Source: Actinidia chinensis
Taxonomy: Eukaryota > Streptophyta > Magnoliopsida > Ericales > Actinidiaceae
NCBI GenBank assembly: GCA_009663005.1
Contig: CM018914.1
Coordinates: 20,453,252-20,465,751 of the forward strand
Direction of reading: 5' to 3'
Length of the DNA stretch: 12,500 bases
Part shown: piece by piece, positions 1 to 7,591 of the stretch
Numbering within the stretch: the first letter of the stretch is position 1
How the letters are laid out: each line of letters opens with the position of its first letter
The notes under the pieces: generated by a model
Database searches by the model: none
What the model saw: the letters and a program-made list of their open reading frames with translations, nothing else
Told to the model about the DNA's origin: nothing
Position numbers and translations under genes: made by a program

Positions 1-550
1 ATATTTTGGCATTTTTATGTTTCCATATACAGTAAATGGTGCATGCAATGCCAATCCTTTTAGCTATGGCTTGTGCCCCAGTGCCGCAAGCCTCTTTTGA
101 TGATCCATTTAATAGCTGCTTTGACTATATTCAACTCCCCCATAAACCCCAACCATGATTTTATCTCTATCCAGATCTGCCTAGTTATTTGGCATTGGAA
201 AAATAGGTGCGCAATAGATTCGACTTAGAACCCACATAAGATACGCGTAGTGTCTTCAATATGATCTGATAGCATGTCTCTAGTAAGCAGCCTTTCTTTT
301 AAGCTCAGCCACAAGATGAATGAGTGTTTGGGCATGATGGATCTATGCTACATAACCTTTGTCCAGCAAGGTTTGCCTCCTTTCGATCTAAAAAATTCAT
401 AGCACGCCTTAACATTAAACCTTCCCCGATCTACCTAGTGTGATAATCTGTCTAAAACTGCCTAATTTGATCCTTCCTCTATCACCATTTTGTCCCTGAT
501 TAACCCAAGAATCTTACTACTTGGGTGTCCTCCTTAGCTGGTTTATACTC
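1..550 (-). pseudogene. LINE A ORF2 C-terminal part (zf-RVT-like region), broken
   Basis: Continuation of LINE ORF2 downstream of RT, no longer open. On the minus strand, short runs read like the plant zf-RVT region: 'MPKHSFILWL', then 'RLLTRDML', 'RILCGF' followed by an in-frame stop and 'VESIAHLFFQC', and near position 1 'YCIWKHKNAKI', which matches the usual ORF2 tail. The cysteine/histidine pattern fits the zinc-binding module that follows plant LINE RTs. At least two in-frame stops replace likely tryptophan or other codons (TGG to TAG before 'HRSIMPKHSF'), in keeping with C-to-T decay on the opposite strand. The true C terminus lies at or just beyond the left edge. Confidence 0.8.
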
Positions 551-1756
551 CTAAAAGGGGAGCTCCTTGTTGTAAACATGATTTATGCATTTAACCCAGA
601 AAGAGTCCTTTTTGGATTGCAAATTCCACAAGGCTCTTGACATAAGGGCCAAATTCCAAGCCCCTAGGTCAATCAAACCCAATCCCCCCTGTTGCTTTGG
701 CCTACAAACTGCTGCCCATGCTACTAAGGGTTTTTTAACAATATATGATTTTCCTCCCCATAAGAAATTCCTACATAGGGAAACGATTTTGTCCCTAACT
801 CCTACTGGGATTGGAAGAATATATAGCCAAAAACATTCAACACCTTGTAGGACAGATTTTATCAGCTCACTACGATCAGCGTATGATAAGGAGGAACCAA
901 CCCAAGAACTTATGTACTCAGTAATTTTACGGATGAGGGGCGTGAATTGGTCAATGGTTAGCCTAGAGGCTGTCACAGGGATCCCTAGGTTTCTAAATGG
1001 AAACTCCCCCATGCTGAACCTAGTTATGGTCTTTATCTTTTCCATCTCTTTTAGATTAATCCCTGCCATATACATATGAGATTTTGTTGCACTAATGCAG
1101 AGGCCAGAACAAGCTCCAAAATTCTTCATACATTCTATGCTAAGGCTAGCTGATGCGGCATTTCCCCTAGTGAATAGCATGAGGTCGTCTTCAAATGCTA
1201 AGTGGGAAATGGACATCTTCGCACTTTTAGGGTAGTGTCTGAACTCTGGGTTTCTGCTCATCCTACCCAGGCTCCTTGACAACACCTCTAAATAGATAGT
1301 AAACAAGTAGGGGGATAGAGGTTCCCTTTCCCTAAGCCATTGTTTCCTTTTGAAATAACCATGTAATATTCCATTGATGGAAATTGAATAGGAAGTAGTT
1401 GACACACATTGCATCACCCATATTACAAAAAGAGCAAGGAACTTCAACCTAATGAAAGCATCCTCCAAAAACTCCCAATTCATAGAGTCATAAGCCTTTT
1501 TGATATCCACTTTCATAATGTACCTCGAGGATATTCTGGTCCAGCTGTATTTCCTCATGAGTTCTTGAACCATATAGATGCTCTTTACCATACTCCAGTT
1601 GGGGATAAAATCTGACTGTGTAGGGTCAATCAACTTCTCCAGAATGGGGCTCAACCTTGAAGCCAAAATTTTTGATATTATCTTGTAGATCACATTACAA
1701 TAGGAGATGGGTCTGAACTCCTCCACTCTAGATGCATTCACTGATTTGGGTACCAA
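551..1756 (-). pseudogene. LINE A reverse transcriptase segment, 401 codons open
   Basis: The longest open frame in the window encodes the RT domain that copies element RNA at the target nick. Residue numbers are for this 401-residue segment. N-terminal RT motifs 'EFRPISYCNVIYKIISKIL' lie at 13-31. Motif A 'KVDIKKAYD' is at 82-90 with D84 as first catalytic aspartate. The region around 139-152 reads 'QWLREREPLSPYLF', where the family (and LINE B) has GLRQGD-LSP-LF. The catalytic box is 'FEDD' at 188-191 instead of the usual F/YADD; both aspartates remain. The thumb-like region has 'GIPVTASRLTI' and 'GGLGLIDL'. The first codon is a TTG inside the protein (..IIALVPKS..), not a true start. Just upstream, a CAG-to-TAG change cuts it from the rest of ORF2; it ends at a TAG before the C-terminal region. 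The altered motifs suggest an inactive enzyme. Confidence 0.92.
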
Positions 1757-2305
1757 AGCAATTATTGTATGGTTTAGCTACTTAAAGAGTAAACCAGCCA
1801 TACTTTAATGTTTGAACACATAACTATTCCAGTGAAGAAAATCCATCAGGGCCTGGGGCATTGTTATCTCCTATATCAAATAGGGCAACCTTGACCACCC
1901 CCTCATCTAGCGCAAGCCATATAAGATCAATGGATTGATCATCCCCAACCATAATACCTCCTAAAAGAATCTACTTGTTCATTCTTTGACAGATTTTATA
2001 GGTCCCTAACAAGCTCATATAGTATTCAACAAAAGAAGATCTAAAATGCTGTGGAGATGTAGTGACTGTCCCATTTGCAACTAATAAAGAAATAATCTAG
2101 TTCTTTGCTTTATTGCTCTTTATTAGATCATGGAAGAACTTCGTACCCCTGTCACTATTTTTGAGGTACTTGATCTTGGCTAATTATGAGCAGAAGCGCA
2201 GCTCTGCCTTAGCCAACTGCTGGCTTCCTGTCTTAGCTCTACAACTTTGATTTGATGAGCTTCATTCCTTGGACTGTCATACAATAGTTGTTGGCATTGG
2301 AGTAA
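1757..2305 (-). pseudogene. LINE A ORF2 linker between endonuclease and RT, broken
   Basis: No open frame of useful length, but pieces of ORF2 are readable on the minus strand. They include 'LAKIKYLKNSD' and 'GTKFFHDLIK' near 2150, 'FVEYYMSLLG' near 2020, 'LFDIGDNNAPGPDGFSS' near 1850 and 'LLFK-stop-LNHTIIALVPKS' running into the RT segment. The same blocks occur in LINE B at 7565-8195 with fewer changes. Two stops here stand where LINE B has CAG (glutamine): 'N-stop-II' against 'YQIV', and 'K-stop-LN' against 'KQLN'. Both are single C-to-T changes. The linker normally joins the nuclease to the RT in one polypeptide. Confidence 0.8.
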
Positions 2306-2818
2306 CTACTTTTCTGCAACCTCTGCTCTAGCAGATATGTGTGAAAAGTGGTGCCTGTTAAGCTTTTTGAGAGGAACCTTTAGAGCTTTCAGCTTCTTAC
2401 ATAAACTAAACATTGTAGTCCCATTGATCTGTAACCTCCACACATTGCTAACTATATCAAGAAAATCAGTGTGCTGAGTCCACATATTAAAAGATTTAAA
2501 TGATCTAACACCATGGTCTCTAGTTGCAACCAGAGACACTACACAATGGGCATGGGCATAGCACTTTCCTGGGAGACCACAGTTTGTCACAGCTGTTACC
2601 CCCTCCTGAACCCACTTCCTATTAACCATAGCTCTATCTAATTTGCTCCATATGGACTTATTAGACCAGGTATAAAAGAGGCCAGTATGCCTTAAATCTG
2701 AGATACCAATCTTATAACAACAGTCTTGAAAATCCCTAATTTCATAAGGGTTGACCGGGAGCCCATTAATTATTTCCTCACTATTAAGAACATTGTTAAA
2801 GTTCCTATGAGGAGCCAT
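2306..2818 (-). pseudogene. LINE A endonuclease C-terminal half, frameshifted
   Basis: 170 codons matching the C-terminal half of the AP-type (EEP) endonuclease that nicks target DNA. It aligns with LINE B: 'YEIRDFQDCCYKIGISDLRHTG', 'LFYTWSNKS', 'SKLDRAMVNRKW', 'LPGKC'. The catalytic 'DHSP' of LINE B is 'AHAH' here (near residue 90), so the active-site Asp/His pair is damaged. The start ATG is not natural: it arises where the 'GDFN' active-site motif lost one base (GGAGACTTTAAC-type sequence now reads GGAACTTTAAC at ~2800). The upstream half therefore continues in another frame, in the overlapping fused frame that ends at 2770. Confidence 0.87.
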
Positions 2819-3216
2819 GGAAGCTCAATAGAGGAATTGAAATTAATAAGGTTATCCCATAATGGTCTTTGATAAATAATTTTGTTAAAAGCATAAACAA
2901 AACCAATGTAAAACTTAGAAGAGGTGGACTTACAAGTTACTAGGCAGTGGATAACCTGAGCATTGCGATTAGTAGCATTTTCCATGGCTATGGCATTAAT
3001 AGGATTATTTTCCATAGTCCTTTTTGCCTTTATACTTTCCAGAACTTTACAGGTATTAGTAGCATGACCCATTGTGCAACAATTAAGACATAACTTTGGC
3101 AAGTTTTCATAGGATACGGCCTGGTTGTGTGTCTTTCTAGTGGGAAGAATTATTTTTATGTACTTTGGCACTTTTTTGGCCACATCTATCTCAATGAGGG
3201 CCCTAGCATAGGACAC
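2770..3216 (-). pseudogene. LINE A fused ORF1 zinc knuckle / ORF2 endonuclease frame
   Basis: An open frame of 148 codons (first codon GTG, internal) that joins pieces of two different LINE proteins. Residues 1-60 are ORF1: 'SYARALIEIDVAKKVP', 'YENLPKLC', then a CX2CX4HX4C knuckle with C43, C46, H51 and C56, of the kind that binds nucleic acid in plant LINE ORF1 proteins. From about residue 85 it is ORF2 endonuclease: 'QVIHCLVTCKSTSSKFYIGF' and 'PLWDNLINF' match LINE B 'QVIHYLLTCKTTSSKFYISF' and 'TLWDSLYRF'. The ORF1 C terminus, the ORF1 stop and the endonuclease N terminus (WNIRG and ETK motifs) are absent, a loss of roughly 0.9 kb that happens to keep the frame. The frame ends just after the damaged 'GDFN' site. 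Confidence 0.85.
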
Positions 3217-4093
3217 TTTCTCTAAATTTGTAGTGAACTTGTCAACACAAATTGGATTTCCTATTTTGGAATATATTTTGACAAGGAATTAATTCCTCAT
3301 AAAGACAATGGCAAGTTGGGTAGTTGTACCCAAACTGGAAAACAACTAGTTCTTCATCATCAAATGTAAAATCCATGGGCATGGATTTTAAAAGTAGCAG
3401 CCTACCAAATATCATATATGGCCCCCTTGTAATACCTTATAATCCATCCGCTTGAATGGTGATGAATGCTCACCCCTACATTCCAGGCAGTTACTATAAG
3501 ATTGAGTGATTTCTTCCCTGGGAAATAACCCCCAAAGTAGCCAACGAGGCTATGTTCCCATTTATTAACTGCATCCTAAACATCTTCCATAGAGAATCGA
3601 ACTAGATCTCTCCCACTTCAACCTTTGGGAGTGTAGGTCCTTCGCTTCTTTGTCTATTTCCAACAAAAGGACTCACAAAAGGCTTCTTCTTCTCTCCCTG
3701 AGTGGGTTTATAGGCACAAATTTTATCCTTAACTAACTCGAATTTCTCTGAGTCATATTGTCGAACATCTGGGAGGCTAGTTGAATTTTCCTCCCACATG
3801 GTTCTAGACTCTTCTTCCTGTATGATACCTAGAGTGTCTTCAACATCCTCATTCCTTTGCTTAATACCATTGACTGCAACCAAGTTTTTTGTAACTAGCG
3901 TGGCCAAAAGAGGGGCAGTAGCAGTTTCTACTACCTTTTGTTTACCACCAGTAACACCATTCGCCCATCCCACTGGCATTGTGTCTATTCTTGCCATAGT
4001 ATTTGCAAAAATTAGATCTGGTAGGAAATGTAGGTCTTCCTTGGATGAAGATCCAAGTTCTTCTTTCTTATTCCTATTTTTTCATTTTCCCAT
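3217..4093 (-). pseudogene. LINE A ORF1 (gag-like) N-terminal and DUF4283-like region, broken
   Basis: ORF1 makes the RNA-binding protein of the LINE particle. The likely original start is the ATG at 4093 ('MGK', stop, 'KNRNKKEELGSSSKED'), because LINE B begins the same way at 10802 ('MGKGKHRNKK'). A stop at the fourth codon kills that start. From 3997 a 131-codon open stretch follows ('MARIDTMPVGWANG') to 3602, low-complexity and acidic/lysine-rich as in plant LINE ORF1 N termini. After a frameshift, 'LVRFSMEDV', 'WEHSLVGYF', 'FPGKKSLNLIVTAWN', 'VSIHHHSSGWII' and, in other frames, 'GPYMIFGRPLLLKSMP' and 'QLPNLPL' give a DUF4283-like domain. At least three frame changes lie between 3600 and 3216. 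Confidence 0.82.
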
Positions 4094-4323
4094 TTCAGAG
4101 CTAATGATCAAGAACACTAGCTAATTCATGGCAACAGAGACTAGCAAGAATTAACTCCAAGGAGTACCAGATCTGATTTGTAACTTAAGCACAGAAACTT
4201 GGAGCACCTGGAAAATTAGTACAATATAGCCAAATACTACAACAACGCAAAACTAAAAGCAGACACTTACAAAGATATGCGTAGTAAAGTACTCCTACAA
4301 GGTTTATTTTAGCTATTTGTCAA

Positions 4324-4619
4324 GAGTCACAATCTTCAACAAAGAACACAAGGAGATTCTGAGAACCTTAGTTTTTAGAGGATTCTTCTAGAAAAGTCCA
4401 CTAGAGGGCAGATCTGGGTGTTTGGAATCTACGACTTACAACTTTGAGTTCAGAGTTACTGCATAAAGGGTACTTTGAGTACCCAAAGGCTTGTAGTTAA
4501 GTCAAATCTTTGTTAAAAAATAGGTTTGAGCTCAAATTTTAGCTTAGATCTTAACTTCACACTTACTGTTCAACACAATATTATGTATGAACAGTAAGGA
4601 GTACACAAGATTGTGACTC
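4324..4619. repeat. 13-bp perfect inverted repeat in LINE A 5' UTR
   Basis: The 13-mer GAGTCACAATCTT at 4324-4336 is the exact reverse complement of AAGATTGTGACTC at 4607-4619. The arms are 270 bp apart and could pair in RNA. Flanking bases show no target duplication, and the 5' UTR is not ~300 bp longer than that of LINE B, so a separate inserted MITE is unlikely. Confidence 0.7.
4562..4598. repeat. 11-bp stem, 15-nt loop hairpin in LINE A 5' UTR
   Basis: CTTACTGTTCA at 4562-4572 and TGAACAGTAAG at 4588-4598 are perfect reverse complements separated by 15 nt. This lies inside the larger inverted repeat of 4324-4619. No equivalent is evident in LINE B. Function unknown. Confidence 0.75.
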
Positions 4620-4775
4620 AAGGGCTTAAAAGGTATTACAATAGATGGAGTGGATCTTCTTAGACCAAGAAGAAAGATCGAATCAAGAAAAATAAGCTTG
4701 AATCAGTTGGATTCCAAAGTAGTGAAATCTCTTGGGAGAATATGCTTGAGAGCTTTTCTCTCTAAAACTTCAGAT

Positions 4776-5342
4776 GACTGAGAGCTCTTTCTTAATTCTA
4801 TGGGTGGTGGTGCATGGCTATTCTTAGTTGGTAGAGCGATTTGTCTTGTTAATTTAGTTAACAAACGATACCTTAGCCTGCTAACTAGCTATGTGGAGGT
4901 GACCCTCCACAACTAGCTTCTTAGAGGGACTATGGCCCTACAAGCCACGGAAGTTTGAGGCAATAACAGGTATGTGATGCTATTAAATATTCTAGGTTGC
5001 ACAGGCACTACACTAATGTATTCAACGAGTTTATAGCCTTGGCCGAGAAGCCTGGGAATCTTTGAAATTTCATCATGATGGGAATAAATCATTGCAATTG
5101 TTTGTCTTCAATGAGGAATTCCTAGTAAGCACGAGTCATTAGCTCTCGTTGACTACGTCTTTGCCCTTTGTACACATCGCTCGTTGCTCTTACCTATTGA
5201 ATGGTTCGGCGAAGTGTTCAAATCGCATCGACGTAGGCGTTCGCTGCCAATGACGTCGTGAGAAGTCCACTAAATTTTATCACTTAGAGGAAGGAAAAGT
5301 CATAACAAGGTTTTCGTAGGTGAACCTGCAGAAGGATCATTG
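4776..5342 (+). rRNA. 18S rRNA, 3' third, degenerate (block A)
   Basis: Small-subunit rRNA from the conserved 'GACTGAGAGCTCTTTCTT...TGGTGGTGCATGG' region to the 3' end 'GGATCATTG', 567 bp, colinear with plant nuclear 18S. The 5' two thirds are absent because LINE A ends here. Decay is plain at otherwise near-invariant sites: CACACCGCCCGTCG reads CACATCGCTCGTTG (~5172), GGCCGTTC reads GGCTATTC (~4817), and GTCGTAACAAGG reads GTCATAACAAGG (~5300). Most changes are C-to-T or G-to-A, many at CpG. Could not make a working ribosome component. The sequence at 4780-4800 is uninterrupted and serves as the empty site for the SINE in block B. Confidence 0.95.
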
Positions 5343-5504
5343 TCAAAACCTGCCTAGTAGAATGACCCGCGAACTTGTCTAGTACTCTCAGGGAAGCAAA
5401 AGATTGGTTTTTATAGCCTCCTTCTTCTTCCCTTTGCCAGGTGTGCTCATGCTGCCTTTTGGGTGACACGCTCATTCCCTGGTCGAACAACGACCCCTGG
5501 CACA

Positions 5505-5541
<37 letters not shown>

Positions 5542-5587
5542 ATGCCCCATTTTTGGGTGCTTGTGGTTCTTGCTCTCTCATGAAAAA
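5343..5587 (+). other. ITS1 (block A)
   Basis: Spacer of ~245 bp between 18S and 5.8S, starting 'TCAAAACCTGCCTAG'. It holds the angiosperm ITS1 core at 5499-5519, reading GGCACAAAACGCGTCAAGGAA, close to GGCGCGAAACGCGTCAAGGAA. Length and core argue for a flowering plant; conifer ITS1 is usually much longer. The same spacer in block B (from 12307) is about 85% identical by eye, differing mainly by transitions. Short open frames across it are chance. Confidence 0.92.
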
Positions 5588-5750
5588 AAATACTCTTGGC
5601 AATGGATATCTCAGTTTTCGCATAGACAAAGAATGTAGCAAAATGCGATACTTGGTGTGAATTGTAGAATCCTATGAACCATCGAGTTTTTGAATAAAGT
5701 TACACCTGAAGCAATTAGGTCGAGGGCATGTCTTCCTGGGTGTCACGTAT
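5588..5750 (+). rRNA. 5.8S rRNA, degenerate
   Basis: About 163 bp, starting 'AAATACTCTTGGCAATGG' (normal AAACGACTCTCGGCAACGG with one base lost) and ending near 'CTGGGTGTCACG'. The central 'AAATGCGATACTTGGTGTG' is intact. The plant-diagnostic 14-mer GAATTGCAGAATCC reads GAATTGTAGAATCC at 5659-5672, and GAACGTAGCGAAATG reads GAATGTAGCAAAATG. TTTGAACGCAAGTTGCGCC is changed to TTTGAATAAAGTTACACC with a base lost. Such changes in a nearly invariant RNA mark a pseudogene. Start and end are good to a few bases. Confidence 0.95.
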
Positions 5751-5824
5751 TGTGTCGCCCACCTGACTTGAGCCTTACCAAAGGCTGAGTGTGGGTGGGC
5801 AGATATTGGTCCCCTATGCACATT

Positions 5825-5857
<33 letters not shown>

Positions 5858-5969
5858 TAATGGACGTCATAACAAGTGGTGGTTGACAAACCATTGCGTC
5901 CTGTTGTACTTGCCCCCATTGATAATGGTTTACTTTTTGACCCTAATGTGCCGATGCCACATCTTTGAT
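5751..5969 (+). other. ITS2
   Basis: Spacer of ~219 bp between 5.8S and 26S. It keeps recognisable plant ITS2 helices: the helix II segment 'GGGCAGATATTGGTCCCC' (~5797) and the helix III arm 'GACGTCATAACAAGTGGTGG' (~5863), normally GACGTCACGACAAGTGGTGG, with the opposing 'GCGTCCTGTTGT' near 5896. Transitions weaken pairing in both. Confidence 0.9.
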
Positions 5970-7017
5970 TGTGACCCCAGGTCAGGCAGGATTACCCACT
6001 AAGTTTAAGCATATCAATAAGAGGATGAAAAGAAACTTACAAGGATTCCCCTAGTAACGGCGAGTGAACCAAGAATAGCTCAACTTGAAAATTGGGCGAT
6101 CTCGTTGTCTGAATTATAGTCTAGAGAAGCGTCCACAATAGCGGACTGGGCCTAAGTCCCCTAGAAGGGGGCACTAGAGAGGGTGAGAGCCCTGTCATGC
6201 TCGGACCCTATCGAACCACGAGGCGTTGTCAATGAGTCGAGTTATTTAGGAATGCAGTCCCAATTGGGCAGTAAATTATGTATAAGGCTAAATATGGGCA
6301 AGAGACCGATAGCAAACAAGTACTACAAAGGAAAGATGAAAAGGACTTTGACAAGAGAGTCAAAAAGTGCTTGAAATTACCAGAAGGAAAGCGGATGGGG
6401 GCCGACCATGCACTTCAGTCGGATGTGGAATGGCTATTAGCCGGTCTGTCGATCGACTTGGGGCATGGATCAGTGTGGATTGGGGCAGAGGCCAAAGCTC
6501 GGGTAGTTGTTACACATGGGAAGATGCCTTTGCCTAGACCGTGGCTGGTAGTGTGCTCATTTAACGTGCTTTGGCATCTGCGCGCTCTTAGCACTGGCTT
6601 GTGGGCTCTCCATTTGACCCGTCTTGAAACACGGACCAAGGAGTCTGACATTTGTGAGAGTCAATGGGCGAGTAAATCTGTAAGGCATATGGATTGCATC
6701 GTCGACCGACCTTGATCTTATGAGAAGGGTTCGAGTGTGAGCATGCCTGTCAGGACCCGAAAAATGGTGAACTATGCCTAAGTGGGGCAAAGCTAGAGGA
6801 AACTCTAGTAGAGGCCTACAGCGACACTAACATGCAAATCGTTCATCTAACTTGGGTATAGGGGTGAAAGACTAATCAAACCGTCTAGTAACTAATTCCC
6901 TTCGAAGTTTCCCTCAGGATAGCTAGAGCCTGTATATGAGTTCTATCGGGTAAAGCCAATGATTAGAGGCATCGGGGGTGCAACGCCCTTGACCTATTCT
7001 CAAACTTTAAATAGGTA
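5970..7017 (+). rRNA. 26S rRNA, 5' ~1 kb, degenerate and truncated
   Basis: Large-subunit rRNA from 'TGACCCCAGGTCAGGCAGG' (normal GCGACCCCAGGTCAGGCGGG) to 'CAAACTTTAAATAGGTA', about 1,048 bp colinear with plant 26S. It includes the divergent D1-D2 region and 'CATGCCTGTCAGGACCCG' (~6742). At 7017/7018 the rRNA stops: the expected continuation GGACGGCGCGG is replaced by LINE B coding sequence, so the remaining two thirds of 26S are missing. Transition decay is heavy, e.g. TAACGGCGAGTGAACCAAGAATAGC for TAACGGCGAGCGAACCGGGAATAGC. Open frames crossing this region (for instance around 6183-6790 on both strands) are not genes. Confidence 0.95.
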
Positions 7018-7591
7018 CGACCTCCAAGCAAATGGAAAAAAGAAAAGGGGACAAAGTATCTCCTTGTCTTAGCCCTTGCTCTCCTTTAGAAAAAACATGA
7101 AGGGAATCATTAATGGAGATTGAATATGACGTGGTAACCACACATTGCATTATCCATTTAATAAACAAACTAGGAAACGTCAACCCCACTAGTACATCTT
7201 CCAAAAACTCCCAATTAACCATGTCATAGGCTTTTCTAAGATCCACTTTCATGATACATCTAGGGGAGATTCTCTTCCAAAAATATTTCCTCAGCAATTT
7301 CTGAACCATGTATATATTTTCTACCAAACTCCGCTTGGGAACAAATGCTGACTGAGAAGAATCTATTAACTTCTCCAAAATAGGGCTTAATCTCGATGCT
7401 AGGATCTTTGAAATTATCTTGTACACAACATTGCAACAAGATATGGGTCTGAATTCACCTACCCTAGATGCATGTGAAGATTTTGGGACTAGCACAATTG
7501 CCGCATGGTTTAACTGCTTTAGGATACAACCTAAACTATAAAACTCTTTGATTGTTGGGCACAAATCTACACCTGTAGTATTCCAAGACCT
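7018..7591 (-). pseudogene. LINE B reverse transcriptase N-terminal part, truncated
   Basis: ORF2 fragment with canonical RT motifs: 'EFRPISCCNVVYKIISKIL', 'SQSAFVPKRSLVENI', motif A 'KVDLRKAYD', and an intact 'GLRQGDTLSPFLF' (the part altered in LINE A). It breaks off after 'SICLEV'; the last residues of the open frame come from antisense 26S. The frame has no natural start here: it continues from the linker frame through a single TAA at 7592-7594 ('SSCFF-stop-RSWNTTG'), probably a former lysine codon. With the catalytic box deleted it cannot be active. Confidence 0.9.

Larger units (their letters stand above)
1..4775 (-). mobile_element. LINE A: L1-type non-LTR retrotransposon, degenerate, 3' end beyond the window
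   Basis: Read on the minus strand from 4775 leftwards, the order is 5' UTR, ORF1 with DUF4283-like and CCHC zinc-knuckle regions, AP-type endonuclease, reverse transcriptase and zf-RVT-like C terminus. This is the standard layout of plant L1-clade LINEs. It is the same family as the element at 7018-11454: the RT segments align over their whole shared length with roughly 70% identical residues by eye. Relative to that element about 0.94 kb is missing across the ORF1/ORF2 boundary (5' end to the RT 'VPKS' motif is ~3.0 kb here and ~4.0 kb there). Stops and frameshifts break every frame, so it is not autonomous. The element lies antisense to the rRNA and its 5' end abuts 18S sequence. The 3' UTR, poly(A) and outer target duplication should lie just left of position 1. 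Confidence 0.93.
4094..4775 (-). other. LINE A 5' UTR
   Basis: About 680 bp with no coding frame, between the ORF1 start and 18S. It is homologous in order to 10803-11454 (about 650 bp) of LINE B: shared pieces include GGGCTCAAA, a TGGATCT...GACCAAGAAG-like block, and the AG/CT-rich last 40 bp. In sense orientation the element would begin near 4775 with ATCTGAAGTTTTAGAGAG. It holds two inverted repeats, listed separately. An internal Pol II promoter is expected here for this class, but I see no motif that proves one. Confidence 0.75.

Noticed and set aside
585..1079. Plus-strand open frame opposite the LINE A RT
   Set aside because: Antisense shadow of the minus-strand RT; no domain-like pattern. 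The same holds for plus-strand frames at 1409-1615, 3798-4124, 8104-8322, 8996-9178 and 10004-10815.
4324..4619. A MITE with 13-bp terminal inverted repeats
   Set aside because: No target duplication flanks the repeats, and the LINE A 5' UTR is only about 30 bp longer than that of LINE B, leaving no room for a ~296-bp insertion.
5343..5587. Gymnosperm origin
   Set aside because: ITS1 of ~245 bp is far shorter than typical conifer ITS1, and the angiosperm core motif is present.
5284..6790. Open frames of 60-145 codons on both strands across 18S, ITS and 26S
   Set aside because: They lie in sequence that aligns end to end with rRNA and spacers; the longest (6278-6715) is 26S sequence read as codons.
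4776..7017. A functional 45S rDNA unit
   Set aside because: 18S lacks its 5' part, 26S lacks two thirds, and all three rRNAs carry changes at near-invariant sites.
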